Part shown: positions 21,254 through 33,282 of the stretch, piece by piece
Layout: each line of letters opens with the position of its first letter
Numbering within the stretch: position 1 is the stretch's first letter
The notes under the pieces: model-generated
What the model was told of the DNA's origin: nothing
The model's database searches: none
Seen by the model: only the letters and a program-made list of their open reading frames with translations
Origin: Bigelowiella natans CCMP2755
Taxonomy: Eukaryota; Cercozoa; Chlorarachniophyceae
Reading direction: 5' to 3'
NCBI GenBank assembly: GCA_000320545.1
Contig: ADNK01002972.1
Span: forward strand, 1-40,592
Length of the DNA stretch: 40,592 bases
Made by a program: the position numbers and the translations under genes

Positions 21254-22054
21254 GCTCTGTTACTACTTTGGTCTCGGTCGTTCAGAGAGAGGGAAGGGGG
21301 GTCTGCAGCATTACTTCATAGTAGACTTTGACTGAACAACCAGAGGACTAGGAATGTGATATATATTAGGTTGTCGCTGGTGTTAAATATAGGCCAAAAC
21401 GCTACAATGATGCGAAACAATGATAATACCGAAACATCATTGAATCAAAAAAGTGTTAACTAGATCTACATCATCATCAAAAATGAAGAGGTGTAGTTGT
21501 TGTAGTTGTTGTTGTACGAATAATAATTCCTTTAAGTAGTACAAGTAGTCGAATGATCGTTTTTAAGTAGTAGATCTATCACCCATTTTTATTTGAAATC
21601 GAGGCGATTAATTATTAGATCTATTGTACATCTTCTATTCTTTCAGTCTTTCTTTCTCTCGGCGAGCTTGTAATTCAGAAGAATCGGCAACGAGCTTGGG
21701 AACTGTGACTATGATGAGTTATTATGATTAAAGTTGTTCATCAAGTCGCATCCACCGAAGTGATGGTTATACGAGGGATTTTTTGTACTGGATGTTTTTC
21801 CATAGATCTAAGACTCTGTTGTTGTTGTTGTTGTTATTGTTGTTGTTGTTGTACTATTGCCTGACTACTTATTCAGATCCAGATCTGACGCCCAACTTGG
21901 TGTAATTCTATATAGCGACTTGAAGAAGAAGATGACGCAGAGATCAAACGACGTCACATTCTACTGAGATATCTATCATGCTCAAACTTATTGTTTAGTT
22001 GCAGCGGTGTCAAACAAACCCCATAGAGAGTTTCGTCGTGAGAACGAATAAACG
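21254..22054. promoter_or_regulatory. Head-to-head interval between sirtuin and membrane-protein genes
   Basis: AT-rich, with TTG and TAG triplet runs and no gene seen. It must contain both promoters. It holds the shared core CACCGAAGTGAT at 21753-21764 but not the rest of the dispersed repeat, and it has no CATGCA island. Confidence 0.5.
21753..21764 (+). promoter_or_regulatory. Shared core CACCGAAGTGAT, site 2
   Basis: The same twelve bases as in the two copies of the dispersed repeat, here without its flanks. It is about 500 bp from the sirtuin start and 290 bp from the putative start of the next gene. Confidence 0.4.
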
Positions 22055-23442
22055 ATGTGTGCAGGTGATGCCTTCCTCGACCCTACAAGCTGTTTTGAGA
22101 ATAAGGGGATTAGTAGCTTTGGGTGAAGTGTAGTTAAATGGAATCTTCCGTTGATGCTATTTTTATCACCACCACTCTTTTTCTCTTTTTTCTCAAGTGG
22201 GGGGTAACAGCCTAAATTCCAATGAAATCTTAGACTCAAGAAGACCAACCTCTCAATTGCGCGCGAGAAATACAAACAAAATCGATGGCGGTGTTCCTCC
22301 TTACGCTGCTGCTCCTAATCATCTCACAAGACTCTCCTCGTTTTGGCTGGGAGAAGGAGCTTCGAAGGACCCCCATTACAGTGCCCTAGGAGCGCTGCTA
22401 ACTATCGCTGCAGCCATTATTGGTCTTGTTGCTGGGGTTCTCTTTGTCCTGTCTTGGAAAATTAGGACATTTGTGCTAGGACGCAACTTCTTGTTCGATT
22501 TGATTATTCCGTTCTCAGCAGGAATATCCTTACTGATTGGGGTTTTGCTGCTTTCACGGTGGAGCATCATGTGGATTGAGAATCATTCAATGCCAAAGAA
22601 CAAAATCAAGTTTGGTCGAAAAGGCTTGATTGTGTGTGGATCATCGGTAAGGAAAAGAAGACTATGATGATGAGAAGTAGTTGTCGTCGTTAAAATAAAT
22701 TTCGCTTAAGAATTAACACCTCGAAACGTTGTTTAACGTGTGACTATTCAGGTTCTTTTTGCATTCTCATGTTTTTATCGCGCACTCAATATTGCAGATG
22801 AGGGTGCTGCCATGTGCCGCGGCAGCCCCACAGCATTTAATGCTCCAGTTAGTGGTCGATTCATTGCAACATTAGGAGAGGTTGCGCTTGTGGTTCAAGT
22901 CTCCATCTACATACAGGTTCTGCTGTGTATATTAATATTATATACACACATACATACATAATACACAGTGTCCATGGCAACGTATTTACTTAGATTGTAC
23001 ACTCGGTTGTTTATTATACAAAGGAAACTGCTTTACGGCTTGGAGCGATACAAGGGTTGTGGAGAAGTATATTTGAGCAATACACCTCCTTGCCATTCTC
23101 TACGATACTACCTGTTATACTTGCTGAAACAATGAGCTGGTCGGGTGTTATTTCGGGCAATAGCAAATTCTACTGCGCCGAGTATGTGCTTTGGATGCTC
23201 ATTGCATTAACGTGGGCCTGGGACTCAGCCGAGTTACTCAACAAGTCAGAAGGCTATAGCGAAACGGTTGGTGGTTGTCGACGATATATAACGAACGACG
23301 ACGTGAATCTAGTAGTAATAGTAGTAGTAATAGTAGTAGTAGTAGTAGTAATAGTAAATGCTGCTTATTAGCAGTATATCCTATATTTCCCCCTCTTTTT
23401 TTAACTAATTATACTATCTCTCCATTTCCACCTCTTTCTCGA

Positions 23443-23481
<39 letters not shown>

Positions 23482-23894
23482 CACTCTCTAAACAGCCTAG
23501 CTTGATTTTGTTCGATATAATCCCGACAAAAAGAAGACCTTCATACAGCCGCCAAATTACTGTGATCACTGCCTTAATAGATTGTCGTTTGTTTTATGGT
23601 ATGTAGGTAATGCATGCGGCAATTCTCCTCGGAAGTATTGGGCTTTTCTTCTTCAACGCATTTTTTGAAATTCCACACTTTTTCAAGTATCAGCGCGGCG
23701 GAACAGCTGCTGCTCATATTCCAGGCCTTTGGGAGTGCATTCAAGATGAATCATCACCGTTGTGGATGAAAAGACTTCCTTTTTTTTTCTGTTACTTTAT
23801 TGGGTGTTCGTGGTCTTCAGTGGCAGTTGCTTACAGGTTCATGCGAGCATTCCGCAAAGCTTCACTAAATTCATCAGACAGTAAGAAAGCTTAA
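22055..23894 (+). CDS. Uncharacterised multi-pass membrane protein, 5 exons
   Basis: Exons 22752-22916, 23024-23266 and 23607-23894 join in phase to the large exon ending at 22646 (about 22199-22646). The start is uncertain; a tiny first exon 22055-22064 (Met-Cys-Ala) fits the phase. The product is roughly 390 residues with about eight hydrophobic segments, among them LTIAAAIIGLVAGVLFVLSW, FDLIIPFSAGISLLIGVLLL, AILLGSIGLFFFNAFF and RLPFFFCYFIGCSWSSVAVA. Conserved-looking loop motifs are CFYRALNIAD, SGRFIATLGEVAL, FFEIPHFFKY and PGLWECIQDE. The loop pattern recalls a family of unknown function in protists, but I cannot name it. A poly-T/CT-rich intron (23267-23606) precedes the last exon. Confidence 0.75.
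23446..23478. repeat. (CT)n microsatellite
   Basis: Pure CT dinucleotides within the last intron of the membrane-protein gene. Confidence 0.9.
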
Positions 23895-24991
23895 GAAGTC
23901 GAGATGTTCGTGATACTTTGCAGCTTTAAAAAGCAGCGTAGAAGCACATGTAGAATACCAGAGCGGCACCAACCTCTAGAGCAGCATTTTTCCCAGAAAG
24001 AAAGATAGAATTTCCCATCAGAATCATTTCTACCGTATCGTTGCAGCTCCTGGTTGTTCCTAAATAATTTGCGATACTCTGAAATGTGTCCATACCCCAA
24101 GCAAGCCGCATTCCCAGCACGCATCAATAATGCGTACATGCATGCTAGCATGCAGTAAAAATCTAGACAGATATGTAGAAGCAGGTTTCAACTTTTACAT
24201 GTATTATCACAGTATCTAGCTAATCAACGCTACGCCGTAAAATCTATATGCCACGTACGCATCATGAGTAGATAAGCTTTTGGCAAATGTGAATATGTAT
24301 GGATGAAGTGACATAAGCGCACGGTAGTGATGTGCTTAGATAGATGCACGAAAACACTATGCTAGTATGCTCTCATCGCAGTTTTTATTTTGCCTGCAAG
24401 CATGCAAGCATGCAAGCATGCTAGCATGCTAGCATGCAATGATACATTTTATCCTTCTTAGCATCTGAATGTAGCGACATGCAATGCGGCAAGGCGCCGA
24501 GAACTCACAACTCATTAGCTACTATGCTACTTTGGCAGCTTCGGCAATGGTAATCCGACGACACATTTGGATAATGACACGTGTATCATAGACATACTAG
24601 CATGTATTTTGTTTCGGATACGTATGTGCGCGTGAACACACATACTACCATGTACCACGGGGTCAGCTGCATGCTGTATATGCACATTAAAAAAAAACAT
24701 ACACACAATCATACGTAGCTTCTATGCACGCACGCGCACACATAGAATACAGAGATAGACGTGTCCGTGAATTATTTTATGATTTTGCATTTCGAATTTT
24801 CTTGGTCGCACTTGGCATGATTGCATTTTGAATTTTCTTGGTTAGTTTCGCTTGTTCAACATCCATAACATCTGAATCATACAATTAAAGAGGTTGTCGC
24901 GATTATGCTGTTTGGAAGCTGGGTCGGTCGAAATTTCAATTTGTCAACTTTTTATTCTTGAGGTTGCTGATTTCTCATTCGGTCTCACGAG
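23895..24991. other. Convergent intergenic interval with CATGCA-rich island 4
   Basis: It lies between the 3' ends of the membrane-protein and ABCG genes. From about 24100 to 24760 it is full of GCATGC, GCTAGC, ACGCAC and TACGT words. The densest point is 24396-24441, where CATGCAAG units switch to CATGCTAG units, giving nested palindromes. Minus-strand frames at 23891-24151 and 24527-24712 have no support. Confidence 0.6.
24396..24441. repeat. GCATGCAAG/GCATGCTAG palindromic octamer array
   Basis: Tandem eight-base units GCAAGCAT and then GCTAGCAT form a run of overlapping palindromes (GCATGC, GCTAGC). It is unlike the dinucleotide and triplet repeats elsewhere and lies only in an intergenic island. 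Confidence 0.85.
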
Positions 24992-27149
24992 CTACGAGGG
25001 TATTTGTGGTTTATAGCGGTAGAAAAGCACAAAATACGTCGCAACTTTGGACACAACTGCAACGCCTAGAGTAACTAATGAATACAGAACAGGATAGAAC
25101 GGTATACCTCTTCGATTCAGGACATCAACACCATTTATCGTGTCACCATTCGCGCACTGACTAAACTCCGACTGGTCGCTACATTGGAATTCAAGATCTC
25201 GGTTAAAGACTTGTGTGGCAAGGGCACCGAAGCTATATCTAACGAAAGATAACCATTGTGCCCACTGTAACCAGGACGGAAGGTTATCAGGATTCACATA
25301 GAATCCCCCGAGAAGCATGGAAGCTAAAACCAGCACTGACACAATTACTAAAGCTTTTTTTGGATCAGGTTGTGCTGCTGAAACTAACATGCCCAAGCCT
25401 GATGTCAACTCTACATTCAGAATCAGTAAAAACCAGAAAGCGAAGAATACAGCGGGATCATCATTCAGTCCTGTCATCCAGTACACTATGATAATGAACA
25501 TAGATGGAGAAATCCAATTCAAAGGCATTTCTGCTATCACTTTCGCAATGTAGTAAGCTGATAGTCGATATGAACCTTGTGCCCTTTCTCTTAGTAGGAC
25601 CGCACGTTCATAAGGAAATGTAGTGACCGAGGTAAACATCGGGAAAAAGGCCCAGAATATCGCAATAAAAAACACTTCTCCGAACTTATCCTCTATTGCG
25701 TCTTCCTTCAACGGAGACCTGAACCAAACTAAGGAAGCTACAACAGCCACTAAAAATACTTGAGTCAGTTGTAGTGTATCAAATGTTCCAGATTGCTTAA
25801 CGATCCACGCACGATGAAATAAAGCTGTGAATTGAGTGCACCAATTTGTTGGAAATAAATCATTCCACTGTTCTTCCGTGGTGCCTCCTGCTATATTAGG
25901 TGATAACTTCGAGCCTCCTCTTTCCTTTAATTCTTCCACTCGTAATGATGAAGTGGTGGTACCACCTATACTAGTAGAATCACGGAGTAAATTTTTTGTC
26001 GCAGTTTTAGATTTTGCAAGTTCCAATACGAAATCGCCTGGATTGTATGTAGCCGGACATTTAAATCCCCGTTGATCAAAGTAAGATACAACTTGCGCCG
26101 CTTTACCATTATATAAAGTATTTCCTTCGGACAGTACAAGCAGTTGATCGAAGAGTTGGAAAACAGCACTTGATGGCTGATGTATAGTCATCACCACTGT
26201 GCATCCCCTTTTAGCTAATTCTTTCAGAGTAAGAACGAGATCGTATGAGGTCGACGAATCCAGACCAGATGTTGGTTCATCGAGCAAAATTAGCGATGGC
26301 CACGTAATAAGTTGCACTGCAATATTCAGTCTTTTACGCTCACCTCCTGATATGCCCCTTTGGAACAGTGTTCCAACAATAGAATTCGCACATTTTTCAA
26401 TGCCAAGCAATTTCATTATCATATCGGCTCGATTACGCTTCTCATTCTCTGACATAGATTCTGGAAGCCTAATGCGCGCTGCGAAGTATAAGATTTGCTT
26501 GACAGTCATAGTTCCAAAAAACACTTCATCCTGAAGGACATAAGCTATGTACCTTCTCATCGCCCTGATCTGGGGTTTGCCGTTTAAATAGATAGACCCA
26601 CCAGCAAGTTTGCTCCTACCAGCTAGGGAATTCAGCAACGTTGTTTTTCCTGATCCTGATGGCCCCATAATACTCAGCACCTGTCCGGGATTTGCCCCAC
26701 CACTTACAGCGTTGAGGATCCGACGTCCTTCAATGTCCAGCTCGACATTACTAAAATTTAGTTTGATCCTTCTGCCAGAGAGGCCTCCACCTCCAATAAG
26801 CTCTGTTAGTGTACTTGATATGTGCTTGTGTCTTGAGACTAATTCCTCCCGGAAATCCCTAAATTTATAAGTTGCTTCAGAAGTTTGTACAACATTGAAG
26901 CCTGTCAAGTTTAATTCAATAAATGCAAATACAACCAAACAGCTATAATACCTGTTCATCTTTCCGTTAGTCTTTGTCTCCGAATATGAATCAGATTCTT
27001 TCTTCATAAGAGCTACACAGCATCAAAATAAGTTTAAAATGGACTTTTAAGTGGAATGATTAGGAATACTCACCTAGCTCGATGTCTGGTTCGCCTACAA
27101 CTGAGGTGCTCCCTCCAGGTTGAACTGTCATGTCTTTCTCTCCAGGCAT
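24992..27149 (-). CDS. ABCG-family half-transporter
   Basis: ATP-driven exporter, probably of lipids, sterols or pigments; it must dimerise. Exon 27074-27149 (start Met-Pro-Gly-Glu, with an upstream in-frame stop) splices in phase to the single large exon 24992-27012, giving 698 residues. Nucleotide-binding domain first (the ABCG order): Walker A GPSGSGKTT (about 142-150), signature ISGGERKR (246-253), Walker B LILLDEPTSGLD (266-277), H-loop TIHQPS (301-306). Six membrane segments follow in the C-terminal half, with the NPADF-like NPGDFVLEL motif between. A 93-bp in-frame segment (26859-26951) with GT-AG ends may be an optional intron; removing it takes out a hydrophobic N-terminal stretch and leaves 667 residues. 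Apart from this, the gene lacks introns and microsatellites, unlike all its neighbours. Confidence 0.95.
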
Positions 27150-27534
27150 CTTGCCAAGATGAGATGAGCGTTCGTTGCAGCGTGCTAACTGCTAGGTTTG
27201 GACGTTGTGAAGTATGGGAGTTGATACTCTTCTTATTCGTCGTTTGGATAGTTAATGAGTCACTTCCTCACCACCACCAGCAGCACACAGCAGACTGCCC
27301 TAGTTATGTCCCGATGGCTGGCCTGTGGAGATAGTAGAATAGCATGGCGTTCACATGTAAAATGTTGTTAAAAATCATGTCGTTTACTAAAAAAGAATTA
27401 CAAATTCATCGATGCTTCTTCCGGAACCCATGATGAATCATCCAAAACGCCGACAGACACAGGCGCAAGCGACGTCTGCAAGTAGAAGAAGTAGTTCACA
27501 TAAATACAGGTACAACAACAGCAACAGCAACAGC

Positions 27535-27589
<55 letters not shown>

Positions 27590-27745
27590 GACGCCTCAAA
27601 CCTAAAAGTAAAAAGAAAAAAGTTTATTAACTAAAGGCTCAAACCAAAAAATAAAAAGAAAAAAGTTTATTAGTCCTATAAGTCACGAATTTTGCTATGT
27701 TTTGCCATGCAAGTTTTGACTTTCGCAATGTCCGTTATGAGACAA

Positions 27746-27826
27746 CATCCACTATGAAAATCACTTCGGTGTAACAACATAGCTGGGAAGTCAAGGGCGC
27801 GAACAGAACTAACTAACTAACTAACT

Positions 27827-27828
<2 letters not shown>
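27746..27828 (-). repeat. Dispersed promoter-region repeat, copy 2
   Basis: Inverted, near-identical copy of 10391-10472 (CATCCACTATGAAAATCACT at its left edge, CTAA units at its right edge). One substitution is visible in the GGGAAGTCAAGGG stretch. It contains core site 3 (27760-27771). Confidence 0.85.
27760..27771 (-). promoter_or_regulatory. Shared core CACCGAAGTGAT, site 3
   Basis: Reverse-strand copy of the core found at 10447 and 21753. It lies about 250 bp upstream of the elongase start and 610 bp from the ABCG start. Confidence 0.45.
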
Positions 27829-27867
<39 letters not shown>

Positions 27868-28018
27868 CGCCGACGACGACGTCAATTGCCGAAGCGACCT
27901 TCTTGAGTTCCTCCCTGTCTCGGAGTCAAGTGTATGTTGAGATGCAAACTCATACGTGTAAACGGAACCGTTGATAGCTTGTGTGCTGTTTATCTTTCAG
28001 GAAATTGAAAAGGAGGAC

Positions 28019-29406
28019 ATGGTGGTGCTAGTGGCTGGTGAGCCAAATGAGTCCATGGATGTGCAGCATCATCCGTATTACCAGTTCGCATCATCCACCT
28101 CTCAACTGTTATTTGGCACCAAACCAATCACTGTCACTTCGTTTTTCGACTTCCTAACTGAGCTGAAGGACGGCCATGACAAAATATATGGGGTGGAAGG
28201 AAATAAGAGAACTGAACTGAAGTTAAAATACTGTCAGCTTCTTGCAGATTACATGTGGATTGTTACTTTCCTGTGCGTAGCGTACGTGATAGCAGTCCAC
28301 GGCCTTAGGATGATCATAAAAAAGCCATTCAGATCTCTCAAACCATTGTTGATCGCGTGGAATTTTAGTCTCTCAGTATTCAGCATTTTGGGGTACGTAT
28401 ACGCACAACGTACGAAGAACGTCAATCGACCGAAATTGACGATTAAAATTGATTTGTAGAGCATTTATAAGCACCCGTTGGTTAATTTCGATGGCTTCTA
28501 CATACGGATTTCGCTCTACGCTGTGTGTGAGGTGATTAGTATTTTCGACAGCAGCACAATTTGTTTCTGCTAAATTGAAAGGTGCGACACGCACCCTGGT
28601 TCAGTAAGATATACTACCCTTTTCTTTCTCAATTATAGATGTGTTATGGACAATAATAGTGCATAATTTGAGGTTGAGCAATGATGTTGTGGCCAAAGTA
28701 ATAAGAAATGCCTGAATATTTAGACCTTCATACATGGATACATTTGGGAGCTCTGGAGATGTATGGATTGGTGTCTACTTCGTGATGTCTAAAGTTGCTG
28801 AAATGCTCGATACGATCTTTAAAGTGTTGATGATGCGAAAAGTGATTTTTCTACACTGGTGAGTGACCAAAAGCATATTTGAGTGTTCAACCACCAATCG
28901 AAATGATTCATTCATTTTCTTTTCTAGGTATCATCATCTTATGACTTGCTGGGTAGCGTGGTATTCAATAGCACACGGTTTTGGACCTGGAATTTGGTAC
29001 TAGTTAAATTATGAACAAATTATACATCGCTCAGCTTTCTTAATCAGTTTGCTCCGTATATAGGTATGCTTCGATAAATTTTAGCGTACATGGGCTCATG
29101 TACCCATATTTCTTCCTCTCATCGGTGTTGCCTAAAAGTCAATTCAAAAAAATCTCGTTACTAGTTGCTCCGATCATTACGACCCTCCAGATCATTCAGA
29201 TGGGATGGTTCCTTTTCGTGGCCGGAACAAGTTATTATTTGAAGCATTTCGATGTTGCTGGAGGTGGTTGTGATATTACAGATCACACCATCTACACAAT
29301 CATGGTAGTCATTTTTAGTTACATGGTACTTTTTGGGATGTTCTTTGTTAAAAAATACATGCGAGTGGAGGAATCGCATCTGATATCTAGCAAAAAGAAT
29401 AAGTGA
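28019..29406 (+). CDS. ELO-family very-long-chain fatty acid elongase (3-ketoacyl-CoA synthase)
   Basis: Condenses malonyl-CoA with an acyl-CoA in the endoplasmic reticulum membrane, the first step of fatty-acid elongation. Exons 28019-28392, 28460-28531, 28724-28858, 28928-28996 and 29064-29406 join in phase to 330 residues, the usual length. Family landmarks: WNFSLSVFSILG, then YGF, then FVMSKVAEMLDTIFKVL, the catalytic histidine box HWYHH (193-197, HxxHH), NFSVHGLMYPYFF and TTLQIIQMGW. Several hydrophobic segments run between them. The C-terminus ends KKNK, a dilysine ER-retrieval signal. The start at 28019 is the first Met in frame after an acceptor at 28000; an upstream coding exon cannot be excluded. 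Introns are short (about 65-190 bp) and nearly free of microsatellites. Confidence 0.93.
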
Positions 29407-30360
29407 AAACAGCCACTTCGATTGCAATTTAAGATATCACTACAAGTCTCTCTCCCCGATGATTAGATACTATCTGTCGGAGTTTTTCTTTCTCTTTTTC
29501 TATGCGTGCATGTCATTGCAATTCTCCAAACGACCCCTTCCGTAGGCTGCTGCGTTGACGACCTTTTGAGGCTTTTTATGCATGCATATCAACAAAATGA
29601 GCATGATAAAGCTAAAAGTCTCACACAGACAGTACGATCGTCCGCCGCGTGAAAATTGGAATCAGCAAACGTCAAGAGATTGTTAATAGAATAACTGACT
29701 GGCTGAGCAACGACTTGTTACATTCGCTGCTCCATGTGCCATGCAATTATTGCAGTTACAGCTTTACCTTATACTAATGAGAGCACGTGCGTAGCTATAT
29801 TATAGCAGATTTCCCTATGTCCATACCGCATGCACACTGACCGAGACTGGAAGTACTGCTTGTTGTAGCTTTATGGCTCTAACATCACACATGCAACTAG
29901 TGAACATCATCGATGCGCGCGCGCGACGATATCGACATCCGTGCTCTAGTGCTGGCGGGTTGCATTGGAAGCACTCGTGTAGTAATTGTGCATCAAATAT
30001 TGCGAAGAGCGGCAAGGTTACGCAACGATGAGTCATGCGCATGCCGCCATTTTAAATTTCTCGAAATCTTAGGAAGTTTGAATACGAAATGTCAACACGT
30101 CCGATGCGACTCATGGCTTGGAAACAAAAACGTGCACAGCATGAAATCGTTTGCTCGTTCAATCGTGTGTACAATGTGTATCCTACAGACTGCACAGAAT
30201 GCGAGCAGACTGTGGTCTTCTATGAGTATTCTGTCTTTAAGCAACGAGTAATACCCATTATTCCAATTCAAAAGCAACACTCGTTTATTTTTTTTTCTCT
30301 TTTTTCCGCATGTGCATCATCAACTGTTCTTTACCTAAATTTTGTAGAAATAATGGGAAT
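29407..30360. other. Convergent intergenic interval with CATGCA-rich island 5
   Basis: It lies between the 3' ends of the elongase and PDZ genes. From about 29500 to 30240 there is the same GCATGC/GTGCA/CGCG-rich composition (e.g. a GCGCGCGCG stretch near 29914) as in the other islands. The plus frames 29913-30251 and 30089-30373 show no family signature. Confidence 0.6.
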
Positions 30361-33214
30361 TCAAAAATTTTGAGTGGAAAATTCACAGCCACCTTCTCGT
30401 TGAGCACGATGAACAGCTTCTCGTAACTCTTTGTCTCGGGGATAGTATGTTTTGCCACGAGCCTATATACACCGATAAAGTTGCACTTTTCAATGAATAT
30501 ACATATATTTATGCACATGCTGACAATCATACTTCTGTCTTGATCTTAATCTAATTAGAATCATTCATTACCTTTGCTTGTTCGACGCGTTTTCGTCTGA
30601 GACTTTCCACAAGTTTTCGTTCAATATTCACCTGTCTCGCACTTCTGAGACGATCCTATCATTGCAGAAATATACATACAGAATTAATACATATAACAGC
30701 TGAGTATGGAGAAATATACCTCTAATAACAAACATAAATATGATGCTTCTCTACTGATCAGAGGACAAATTCATAGTGTGTTATAAAACCATTTGATTAC
30801 TGTTAGTCTTTCAGCTTCTCGTAAAATGTCCAACTTTTTGCCACGATTTTGACGCCTACCTGCACTGTTAATAGATAATAGACATCAATTTAGACCAAAA
30901 ACAGCAACTCTCAAGAAAAAGAGGAATATAATACACATTAATAAACATTTATGTAAACAGACCAAGAAAATCGATTCTATTTTTACGATATTAACAATAA
31001 TTATATCATATAGCAAACGGTATATGTATGTATTCAGGATTAACTCTTCTTGTAGTTGCTGTATTTTTAGTGGCAGCTCTCGTATCAGATCGCGAGTTCG
31101 AGCATTTTTTTCTCGTTTCTGTAATAATAAAGTTACACCTCCAATAAGACATCCTCACATTCAAATTCCTTTATTAATTAATACGTGGTCTAAATTATTT
31201 GTTTACGTACTCAGAATCATTAGTTAAATTAAGAAACTCGTAATTAAAGTAAATAATTCTCAAGTTTTGCTTTAGTTCATCGAAACTCTGCTTACTTCTT
31301 CTTCCACAAGTTGCTTTCTAACCATCCTTCTATGTAACATAAGAGCAACTGAGGGTGAGAAAGGCGCTATAGAATTATTTTCATGCGATAAGCAGGGAAC
31401 TCCAAATGAGAGTATAGACTGAATCTGTATTAAAAAAGGAAATGGGAAAGAACCTATTGTTTTATTTACAATATGGAGACATCATGCAGCGTGATTATTA
31501 CATCAAATACAGTTGACCACTTTCATAATTTCCCTTGTTTTCTACCCAACAATCTTTGTGCAATACCTTTGATTTTTTCCCGCCTCCTTTGATTTAAAGG
31601 ATGAGATGGATTCCTTATTAGTAGCGACTGGTTTAATATTTTTGCGTTGTTGCCCATCGTATTTGCTTTTATCCATCCTCTATATGAGAAAAACAATCAT
31701 ATAATATAATAGACATTTAACCATCACAACGTCAACATATTAAATATATTCGTATCACCAACATCAATAGACTTAAGAAACAGCAGAATCATTCCACATA
31801 CATGTACATAAATATCGATTTAACATAAACATTTATTTTTCTATTCTGATATGATGATGAAAAGTGCACATAATGATTGCCTAAGTTATGTTCAAATTGC
31901 TGCATTTGTTAGTTTCTTGGATATATGTCAGAAATTCACTCCTTTCTGTATCTATACACTTCTCCAATGACCAATTTTTGTATCTTTGATTTGTTCACGA
32001 CAGAAAATTGATTTTGTTTCTGTTCCTTGACGCCCCGTACTCTTTCGAAAAATGCCTGCACGAAAATACTAATATGACCATTATTTTATCATGTAATTAC
32101 TGATGTTGGATGTAGGTTACCATATAAAGTTTGGTTGTAGATTACCACATAAAAGCAATTTCATGTTTAATACATTTGAGTTCTCTGCTGTACCCTATCA
32201 GATATTACTGTTTCTACGGTACCTGGATATCCTCTGATGACGAAGAAATCAAAAATTCTTTCTGATTTCTTCTTCTCCCATCATTCAAATTTGAAGAGCA
32301 CGAAGATGCGCTACAAACTTATAACACGTACAAGAGATAAGAATTCAATTGTAATTCTACCAGCTAGTTATTGGTGTTCGATGGTAATGATCCTATTTAT
32401 TCAGTAACAAATTAATTATACCGAGTATACTGTAGTCTAAGTCAAGAAAATTTGTGCCGTCCCAATTACCCAAAAGTGCTAGTTGTTGAATTTCTCATAA
32501 TGTATAATTCTAATTTAATTTACCATAATTTTCATTTTCAGCAGCACTTCCTCCGGCTAAAAAATTTTTCATCTCCCGAGCAGCTGTGTCATCAGTTGTT
32601 TCTCTGAAAGTTATATGTGTAAATATATGAATATATACATATACATATTTTGTTTTAAACTAATATAACATATGTACATATATAAGCATAACAAAACTAT
32701 CAATGTCATTGTTTCGTCGGTGTTATCAGCACATATTGATAAATTATGCATCTAACTCGAATTCCTCTTGATTTGGTCCAAATCTTGTTGCCTCTTCTAC
32801 CTAATATGTTTGGATGATGAACGACTACTCCTTTCAGTGGTATTACTCCTAAAACAAAAAGCTTACTAATGCCTTCCCCTCTGATTCTTTTACCTTCAAC
32901 ATATTTCATGATTTTTGTGCGAATTCGATGATGTTTTTTTGAAAGAAAGTGAATGTCCGAAAGATACTTACTGGTGGTGGCGAGTAAGGATTCCTTTTTT
33001 CATCCTTGAAAACTAGGTTTAAAGATAGTTGATTGTCAAAGTAGACCAATGATACTTTTTTTTCAAATAATATTGAATCCTATTTTTCCAACATACAAAA
33101 AATTCCCGACATTGAATCTTGAATCTTATTTACCATAGTCCTTCATATCTGTACTGACGTCTGATGTGCTCAAAGCTTTGTTCTGAGAAACCACAAAGGT
33201 TCAAAAACACACGA

Positions 33215-33282
<68 letters not shown>

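Larger units (their letters stand above)
27150..28018. promoter_or_regulatory. Head-to-head interval between ABCG and elongase genes, with repeats
   Basis: No supportable gene; the frame at 27412-27630 is a low-complexity Asn run from a CAA array. The interval holds CAA repeats at about 27520-27590 and 27828-27868, a duplicated AAAAAGTTTATTA phrase (about 27615-27672), and copy 2 of the dispersed repeat (27746-27828). A ...TTTCAG acceptor at 28000 suggests a 5'-UTR intron or an upstream elongase exon here. Confidence 0.5.

Noticed and set aside
23496-23598. Open stretch with a CDHC motif in the last intron of the membrane-protein gene
   Set aside because: It cannot be joined in phase to the next exon; the flanking exons join directly in phase 0.
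24527-24712. Small minus-strand frame beside the ABCG gene
   Set aside because: It lies in island 4 and has no signature or splice support.
27412-27630. Frame with Asn run upstream of the elongase
   Set aside because: It is mostly a CAA microsatellite, and its splice phase does not match the elongase exon.
28582-28604. Possible elongase exon coding CDTHPGS
   Set aside because: The phases do not fit the next exon; 28531 joins 28724 in phase and gives the expected family spacing.
29913-30373. Two overlapping plus-strand frames in island 5
   Set aside because: No recognisable domain; they lie in the shared non-coding island composition.
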